Shown: piece after piece, positions 58,811 to 64,000 of the stretch
Layout of the letters: each line of letters opens with the position of its first letter
Numbering within the stretch: the first letter of the stretch is position 1
Assembly: GCF_000688415.1 (NCBI RefSeq)
Contig: NZ_JIAH01000009.1
Span: forward strand, 123,930 to 187,929
DNA: 64,000 nt
Direction of reading: 5' to 3'
DNA from: Corynebacterium pseudodiphtheriticum DSM 44287
GTDB taxonomy: Bacteria; Actinomycetota; Actinomycetes; Mycobacteriales; Mycobacteriaceae
The notes under the pieces: model-generated
What the model was told of the DNA's origin: nothing
What the model saw: the letters and a program-made list of their open reading frames with translations, nothing else
The model's database searches: none
Translations under genes and position numbers: made by a program

Positions 58811-60315
58811 CGTTTCGCCTCCTGGGAACGCTGTGAACTTTGGGAACGCTGCCAACGGCGTGGACGTTGTGAGTTTTGTGAATTCTGTGGATGTTGTGGC
58901 TGTGCAGAATATTGAGCGTATTGAGCTTGCTGCATATCGAAGACGCCGGTGTGCTCCATACCAGGCGCCGCATTTGCTGCTGGTTGTGCGTGCCCGCCGT
59001 CGGCGTTTGCATTATTTCCGGAGGCTTCGTCTGCTGGACGGCGCGCAGAATTAGAGATGCGCAGCAGCAGTGCCAACAGCACGTAGTTAGCCATCAGGGA
59101 AGAGCCACCTGCAGACATGAATGGGGTAGTCAGCCCCGTCATCGGTAACAGGGCAGTGATGCCACCGACGACAACAAAGATTTGGATAGCCATCGTCAGC
59201 GAAAGCCCAGCGGCCAACAATTTACCGTAGGAGTCACGGACCTTCAGGGAAGTGTTAAACCCGCGCGAGACGAGCAGGGCAAACAGGATAAGTACGCCTG
59301 TGAGACCGATCAGGCCGAGTTCTTCACCAATGGCGGCGAGGATGAAGTCTGTCCATACAACGGGAATGATATCCGGGTGTCCTTCGCCCAACCCGGTACC
59401 GGTGACTCCGCCCCAGGACATGCCGAACAAGGACTGGGAGAGCTGGAATCCGGTGCCGTCGACGTCGTCCAGCGGGTTTCGGAATGCAGAAAAACGGTCC
59501 TGGATCTTTGCCGAAAGGGAGTACACAAAAGCACCGCCCAGGGCGGTGAGGCCCAAACCAATGATCAGCCAAGACCAGCGGCCGGTAGCCATGAATAACA
59601 TGCCCAACACGGTGCTGAACAACAGTAGAACTGGGCCGAAATCGTTGGAAACCGCCATGATCAAAATCGCGATGGCCCAGACCAGCAAGATTGGGGCGAG
59701 GTCGCGTAGACGCGGGAAGGAGATGCCGAAGAAACGGTAACCCGCGACGGTAAACAGGGCCCGTTTTTGCACCAAAAGCTGCGCGAAAAACATCAGCAGC
59801 AGAATTTTGGAGAATTCGCCTGGTTGCAGGGTGAAGCTACCGATCTGAATCCAGATGCGGGCATCCGCGTTGATCGAGGTGGGCCATACCAAAGGCAGTG
59901 CCAGCAGAACCAAACCTAGTGCCCCCAGCAAATAGGAATAGCGGGTGAGCACTTTGTGGTCGCGCACGATGATCAGCACGGCAATCAGCAGCGCTACGCC
60001 GATAACCGACCACATGACCTGCCGGTTTGCCAAGCCCAGATCTTTGGCGGTGTCGATGCGATAAACCATAATCAGACCCAGACCATTGAGCAGGCTGACC
60101 ACCGGCAACATGATCTGATCTGCGTAGGGCGCCCAGATCGTGAGTGCGATGTGTGCGACGGTAAACACGCCGATGAATGCTCCCACCAGATACAGGAACG
60201 TCACCGACAGCGTTGATCCTTGGGACAGCTCAAAGCTCGCCAAGGTTGCGGCGAAGGCAATCGCTGCGACGATGAGCAAACCCAGTTCTGTGCTACGAAT
60301 GAAAATCCGGGACAT
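58807..60315 (-). CDS. rodA: SEDS-family glycan polymerase RodA/FtsW
   Basis: The 502-residue protein has about ten membrane segments and SEDS motifs: NDFGPVLLLFSTVLGMLFMA with the catalytic-type Asp, GLGEGHPDIIPVVWTDFILA and PMTGLTTPFMSAGGSSLMAN. It polymerises lipid II into glycan strands with its partner PbpA. The C-terminus is a Gln/Ser/Arg-rich cytoplasmic tail of ~80 residues. Its ATG directly follows the pstP stop. Confidence 0.94.
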   Translation of the reverse strand: MSRIFIRSTELGLLIVAAIAFAATLASFELSQGSTLSVTFLYLVGAFIGVFTVAHIALTIWAPYADQIMLPVVSLLNGLGLIMVYRIDTAKDLGLANRQVMWSVIGVALLIAVLIIVRDHKVLTRYSYLLGALGLVLLALPLVWPTSINADARIWIQIGSFTLQPGEFSKILLLMFFAQLLVQKRALFTVAGYRFFGISFPRLRDLAPILLVWAIAILIMAVSNDFGPVLLLFSTVLGMLFMATGRWSWLIIGLGLTALGGAFVYSLSAKIQDRFSAFRNPLDDVDGTGFQLSQSLFGMSWGGVTGTGLGEGHPDIIPVVWTDFILAAIGEELGLIGLTGVLILFALLVSRGFNTSLKVRDSYGKLLAAGLSLTMAIQIFVVVGGITALLPMTGLTTPFMSAGGSSLMANYVLLALLLRISNSARRPADEASGNNANADGGHAQPAANAAPGMEHTGVFDMQQAQYAQYSAQPQHPQNSQNSQRPRRWQRSQSSQRSQEAKR

Positions 60316-61863
60316 TTAGGACACCTCCCTGCAGTTCACGCCGGGGGTGGACAGGCCACCGTCATCGGCAGATTCCGCATTTGCGGCGTCTTTGTTTGTG
60401 TCTTTGTTCGCGCCGCTGTTGCCGCTGTTGTCGTCGTTGTTCTTGCCCTCGTTGTTCTTGCCGTTGTTGTCGGTTTCGGCACGGTTTACGCATACAGGCA
60501 AGGCTTTATCGGATAGACGCTGTAGCTGGTCGGTGACCTCCGAATAGGAACCTGAATCCAGGTGCGTGATGGATCCACGCACGGAACCTGGCAGGTCAGT
60601 CAGCGAAAATGGGTGGCAATCATTGCTGGGTTTCTCACCCAGGTCGGTCGTGCGAACCTCATCATCTTTGGTGAGACACACCCGCTGGTATGGCTCGTGC
60701 AGATCCTTACCGAACAGCGAATAATCCACCCCGCGTTCGATGATTAGCTCATCGGAATCATTTGTGGCGATGTAATACTTGTCCTGCGAAGATGCATACA
60801 CCCACCAGCCGCCACCGATCAGGCCGCCGAGCAAGACGAGCACGACGATGGCCAATGTCCAATTGCGCCCGCGTTTGCTGGCATTATCGTGTGCGCTGTT
60901 CTCAGCGGCCCCAGCGCTACCGCCAGCCCCAGGTCCAGAACCGTTACCTGCGTTGGCGCCAGTTCCATGGTTGTGCGCACCGGCGGCCTGCGCCTTCGGC
61001 TCCACCACCTGTGGGCGGCGGTTCAACGCTGCTGCGCGCCCGGCCGCGGTATTCGGGTGGGCGCGTTCTGCTTCGGGCAATGCCAAAGCGCCGGCGCTCA
61101 CTGGAGCTACCGGAATGGTGGTGGATTCGTCGTCACCAGCTAAAACATCAGCTACTACGACGGTGACATTGTCTGGGCCACCAGAACGCAGCGCCAGGTC
61201 AATCAGTTTGCTGGCAGCCTGTTCCGGGGTGCCCTCTTTGAGGGTTTGTTCGATGGTATCGGCAGTGACGGGGTCGGAAAGCCCATCCGAGCACAACAGC
61301 AGCCGGTCACCAGGTTGGGCGTCGATCATGCGCAGCGTCGGATCTACCGGGCGGCCGGTATAAGCCTTCAGAATCAACGATTTTTGCGGGTGTGTGGATA
61401 CATCCTCAGGTTTCAAACTGCCGGAATCCACTAGCGACTGCACGTAAGTGTCGTCGATAGTGATTTGTTCCAGCTTGCCCCCACGCAGGCGGTAGCCACG
61501 CGAATCACCCACATGGCACATGCCAAACGTGGTGCCATTGAACATCAGGGCGGTGCACGTGGTACCCATGCCCTGAGTTTCGGGCCGCTGTCGCACGGTA
61601 TCGGCGATGGCGGTATTAGCGTCGTCGGCAGCCGTGCCCAGCAAAGCCAGCATGTCGTTTTCGCCTGGGTCACGGTCCAGGCGCTGCATCGTGGTGACCA
61701 GCAGCTGGGAAGCAACCTCACCGGCGGCGTGGCCACCCATGCCGTCGGCAAGCACCAAAAGATTCCGGCCAGCGAAAGCGGAATCTTCGTTGTTAGTACG
61801 AACAAGACCGCGGTCCGAGGCCGCGGTGTAGTTAAGTTTCAGTGAATTCTGCGATGGAGACAT
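60316..61863 (-). CDS. pstP: PP2C-type protein phosphatase PstP
   Basis: The 515-residue phosphatase reverses PknA/PknB phosphorylation. The PP2C domain (~8-240) shows RTNNEDS, VLADGMGGHAAGEVAS, GMGTTCTALMF, GDSRGYRLR, LLLCSDGLSDPV and GGPDNVTVVV, which hold the metal-binding Asp residues. One membrane segment (~333-355; IVVLVLLGGLIGGGWWVYA) leads to an extracellular region ending in an Asn/Asp/Lys-rich stretch. Start immediately follows the fhaB stop. Confidence 0.95.
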   Translation of the reverse strand: MSPSQNSLKLNYTAASDRGLVRTNNEDSAFAGRNLLVLADGMGGHAAGEVASQLLVTTMQRLDRDPGENDMLALLGTAADDANTAIADTVRQRPETQGMGTTCTALMFNGTTFGMCHVGDSRGYRLRGGKLEQITIDDTYVQSLVDSGSLKPEDVSTHPQKSLILKAYTGRPVDPTLRMIDAQPGDRLLLCSDGLSDPVTADTIEQTLKEGTPEQAASKLIDLALRSGGPDNVTVVVADVLAGDDESTTIPVAPVSAGALALPEAERAHPNTAAGRAAALNRRPQVVEPKAQAAGAHNHGTGANAGNGSGPGAGGSAGAAENSAHDNASKRGRNWTLAIVVLVLLGGLIGGGWWVYASSQDKYYIATNDSDELIIERGVDYSLFGKDLHEPYQRVCLTKDDEVRTTDLGEKPSNDCHPFSLTDLPGSVRGSITHLDSGSYSEVTDQLQRLSDKALPVCVNRAETDNNGKNNEGKNNDDNSGNSGANKDTNKDAANAESADDGGLSTPGVNCREVS

Positions 61864-62331
61864 CTATGGCACCAGCCTCAATAGTGAACGCCCCAGTTTA
61901 ATCTCAGTTCCCACGGCGATGCGTTCTGGCTGGTCAATACGGGCGCCAGAGACAAAGGTGCCGTTTCGGGAGTCCAAATCCTCGATGAACCATTCGCTGC
62001 CACGACGGAAGAGCCGGGCATGACGCGAAGAAGCGTAATCATCACCGACGACGAAATCACAATCTGGTGCCCGGCCAACGGTGAATTCTTCCAGGGAAGA
62101 GATCTGCATATGCGAGCCACGCAGTGGGCCTTCGACTACCGTGATTTGGGCGGCTGGCTTGCGTGAACGTGAAACCGGAGCCGCGAAACCGGTGTTGCTT
62201 GCGGTTTTCGGGGCGGTGCCTGCCGAAGCAAACTTGGCGTCGCGGCGCATGGCGTTAAGCGCCACCAGAATGAATAGCCACAACAGCACTAACAGGCCGA
62301 TGCGTAGCCCAAACACGAGGACTGAATCCAT
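61864..62331 (-). CDS. fhaB: FHA-domain protein FhaB (FipA)
   Basis: A 155-residue protein with an N-terminal membrane segment (LRIGLLVLLWLFILVALNAM) and a C-terminal FHA domain binding phospho-threonine (TVGRAPDCDFVVGDDYASSR, HARLFRRGSEWFIEDL, SRNGTFVSG). In mycobacteria it is a PknA/PknB target linking division and stress. The position between fhaA and pstP is conserved. Confidence 0.94.
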   Translation of the reverse strand: MDSVLVFGLRIGLLVLLWLFILVALNAMRRDAKFASAGTAPKTASNTGFAAPVSRSRKPAAQITVVEGPLRGSHMQISSLEEFTVGRAPDCDFVVGDDYASSRHARLFRRGSEWFIEDLDSRNGTFVSGARIDQPERIAVGTEIKLGRSLLRLVP

Positions 62332-62360
62332 GGTGGCCCTTCCTTCGCTAGGAGTCGAGG

Positions 62361-63266
62361 TTAAGAATTGGGGTAAGTAATGCGGACTTCAATATGAGAG
62401 TGTCCCACAGTGATGACGTCTCCGTCAGCTAGAAGCCAATTTTCGATTGGTGTGTCATTCACAGTTGTGCCATTGGTCGACTGTAGATCCACCAGGATTG
62501 CGTCATGGCCATCCCAGCTAATTTCTGCGTGCTGACGTGACACGCCAGTATCTGGAATGCGCAGGTCGGCATCATTGCTGCGGCCGATGATATTGGAGCC
62601 TTCTTCCACCAAATAGCTGCGCGAAGAACCGTCCTGCAGCAACAAAGAAACGCGAGTGGTTTCTTCTTCTGGCTGCCGATTTTGTTGCGCCCGGTTTTGC
62701 TTGTCGACGTCTTCACTACGGAACATCGTTGTCGTGGCGTCGTGGCCGGCTGGTTGTCCTGATCCAGCGGAATACGGGGAACTAGTCATGGCAGGGGATT
62801 CCTCCTGTCGGCTGCTGGTTTGTTCGCCAGCGCCGTCGTTTTCGGGATTATCGTCATGGGTGATGATGGCGTCGAAACCGGAATGCTCCACCGGCTGCGC
62901 ATCAGAGAAAGATGAGACCCGAAGTTGACCTGTGCGTAAGCCGGATTCTTCGGCGATGCGCACGATCACGGGGCCAAAGGTTTCCATTCCTTCGTTACGT
63001 AGGAAACGCGCCAGTTGGTCGGCCAGACTGACGGGCAGCTGCCGATCCCGTGAGAGATTCTCCAGATCCTTTGATGAGACGCCCACTGCATACACATTGG
63101 GAACAAAGCCGCGGGCGGTGGCGGAAAGGTTGTCTTGCGCTTCTTGTTTGAGAAGCTCTTCAATCTCTGCCGGGACGACTTTGCCGCCGAAGATCAGGGC
63201 AATGCCGTTATCGAGGCCGCGCTGCATGGCGCTGTCGAGCTTGGCAAACCGTGACATAAGTGCCAT
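62361..63266 (-). CDS. fhaA: FHA-domain protein FhaA
   Basis: The 301-residue protein has a DUF3662 N-terminal domain (~1-125; FAKLDSAMQRGLDNGIALIF), a disordered Ser/Glu/Gln linker, and a C-terminal FHA domain (~205-300; NIIGRSNDADLRIPDTGVSR, STNGTTVND). In mycobacteria it binds the phosphorylated MurJ pseudokinase, and murJ is in this window. ATG 63266 follows AAAGGAGG. It is the first gene of the leftward fhaA-fhaB-pstP-rodA-pbpA-pknA-pknB unit. Confidence 0.95.
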   Translation of the reverse strand: MALMSRFAKLDSAMQRGLDNGIALIFGGKVVPAEIEELLKQEAQDNLSATARGFVPNVYAVGVSSKDLENLSRDRQLPVSLADQLARFLRNEGMETFGPVIVRIAEESGLRTGQLRVSSFSDAQPVEHSGFDAIITHDDNPENDGAGEQTSSRQEESPAMTSSPYSAGSGQPAGHDATTTMFRSEDVDKQNRAQQNRQPEEETTRVSLLLQDGSSRSYLVEEGSNIIGRSNDADLRIPDTGVSRQHAEISWDGHDAILVDLQSTNGTTVNDTPIENWLLADGDVITVGHSHIEVRITYPNS

Positions 63267-63477
63267 TGCGCGAGCCCTCCTTTCTGAATCTAGCTACTGG
63301 GCCTGGGCGTTTTCTCCCAGTCAATCTTGCGGTTGTGCATGATTGTTGGAAGATATCTGAAAACCAAGTGTGTCCCAGTATAAAGTGTTCTAGGTCAAAA
63401 ACCGTAAGCCAGTACGGTGTGGTCGGTGGTTTTTTCGGAATTTTGCTGTTCAGGAAAACCGCTCATGAACAGCTAGT

Positions 63478-63508
63478 TTGTTAATTAATGCAGATATCGT
63501 GTTATCTT
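63478..63508 (+). promoter_or_regulatory. Promoter for tRNA-Leu
   Basis: TTGTTA (63478-63483) and TATCTT or TTATCT (63502-63508), 18-19 bases apart, 64 bases before the tRNA. Confidence 0.5.
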
Positions 63509-63571
63509 CATTAAGTCGCCGAATCAAGCACTGTGCATCTTGCGCTAAGTGTTTGGTCTTATGAACACCCA

Positions 63572-63656
63572 GCCCGGGTGGCGGAATTGGCAGACGCGCT
63601 GGCTTCAGGTGCCAGTGTCCTTATAGGACGTGCGGGTTCAAGTCCCGCCCCGGGCA
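63572..63656 (+). tRNA. leuT: tRNA-Leu (CAG anticodon)
   Basis: An 85-base class II tRNA with acceptor GCCCGGG/CCCGGGC, anticodon stem CTGGC/GCCAG with loop TTCAGGT (anticodon CAG) and a long variable arm. No CCA encoded. Position after fhaA is conserved. Confidence 0.97.
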
Positions 63657-63667
63657 CGATTGTGAAG

Positions 63668-63712
63668 TCTCGAGACATCGTTCCTATTTCGGTGTCTCGA
63701 GATTTTCTTCGT
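63668..63712 (+). terminator. Terminator after tRNA-Leu
   Basis: TCTCGAGACA (63668-63677) pairs with TGTCTCGAGA (63693-63702), followed by TTTTCTTCGTTTT. Confidence 0.85.
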
Positions 63713-63728
63713 TTTGGGGGTTCGTTTT

Positions 63729-64000
63729 CTAGATTTCACCGAGTTGGTTGCGGTGGTATTTTTTGGTTTTGTCTAAGTGGTATCGGCCCCAGATTTCGCC
63801 TGTGTGGGGGTTAATGGCGGTGATGTCGTTGTTGATGCAGATGAGCATGATTTCTTTGGTGCGGTGTTTTCTTCCGACGTAGAGTTTGCGCATGTTGCCG
63901 GCCCAGCGAAGGGTTACTTTTCCGTCGTTGTCGACTTTGTCTCGCCGTAGGCGATTGTCGGTGCCAATGGGGATGTCGAGTGGTTGGGCTTTGGGTAGTC
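63729..64000 (-). CDS. IS481-type transposase, C-terminal part
   Basis: The minus-strand frame is open to the window end, so the N-terminus is outside. The visible ~90 residues (RLRRDKVDNDGKVTLRWAGN, HRTKEIMLICINNDITAINP, TGEIWGRYHLDKTKKYHRN) match the C-terminal region of IS481-family transposases, which follows the DDE core. The core itself is not visible, so activity cannot be judged. Confidence 0.7.
   Translation of the reverse strand, partial: LPKAQPLDIPIGTDNRLRRDKVDNDGKVTLRWAGNMRKLYVGRKHRTKEIMLICINNDITAINPHTGEIWGRYHLDKTKKYHRNQLGEI

Noticed and set aside
62160..62180. CGTGAAAC in fhaB as a parS candidate
   Set aside because: Only the left half of the consensus fits; it lies in ordinary coding sequence.

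Overview
The window covers the replication-origin region of a Corynebacterium chromosome. The gene order matches the conserved actinobacterial oriC neighbourhood: DUF6049 gene - murJ - sigM - trxB - trxA - cwlM | parB - parA - rsmG - yidC - yidD - rnpA - rpmH | oriC | dnaA - dnaN - recF - dciA - gyrB ... gyrA - DUF3566 - tRNA-Ile - tRNA-Ala ... ppiA - crgA - pknB - pknA - pbpA - rodA - pstP - fhaB - fhaA - tRNA-Leu. Genus-level support comes from the absence of jag between yidC and rsmG, a PimB'-type mannosyltransferase, CopR-type copper boxes and McbR-like operators before metF. I do not name a species.

Layout. 1-9.3 kb: envelope and redox genes, including the lipid II flippase MurJ with a pseudokinase tail, SigM, thioredoxin and the regulator CwlM. 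9.5-14.2 kb: leftward operon for chromosome partitioning, rRNA methylation, membrane insertion, RNase P protein and L34. 14.2-17.5 kb: bipartite oriC, with DnaA boxes on both sides of dnaA. 17.5-28.8 kb: replication genes and gyrase, with pdxS and an AlbA_2/Schlafen-type gene lodged between gyrB and gyrA.

29.1-41.5 kb is an accessory island bounded by IS debris. It has a left part of broken genes, a cadD-cmtR pair, a decayed IS3-type element, a GC-rich copper block (copO, cueP, copRS, a CopZ-like protein, copB, a DUF305 lipoprotein), two AT-rich genes of unknown function, and an IS256-type remnant. The copper block has a CopR box and a CsoR-type operator, both visible in the sequence.

41.5-50.1 kb returns to core genes: pimB, hypothetical genes, metF-metE with two McbR-like operators, a YihY/BrkB membrane protein and a peptidyl-prolyl isomerase. 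50.2-50.7 kb is a gene-free stretch with a dense DnaA-box cluster, about 34 kb from oriC. 50.8-52.9 kb holds an ECF sigma factor, a membrane-anchored partner and a small exported protein. 53.1-63.3 kb is the leftward growth and division cluster (crgA; pknB, pknA, pbpA, rodA, pstP, fhaB, fhaA), followed by tRNA-Leu and the end of an IS481-type transposase.

The most unusual signals are: (1) a decamer, CTTGCCGACG, found 15 times, including three copies within 90 bases of non-coding DNA and none in the island; (2) the second DnaA-box cluster with a long hairpin; (3) island edges marked by three copies of one IS-end-like sequence.
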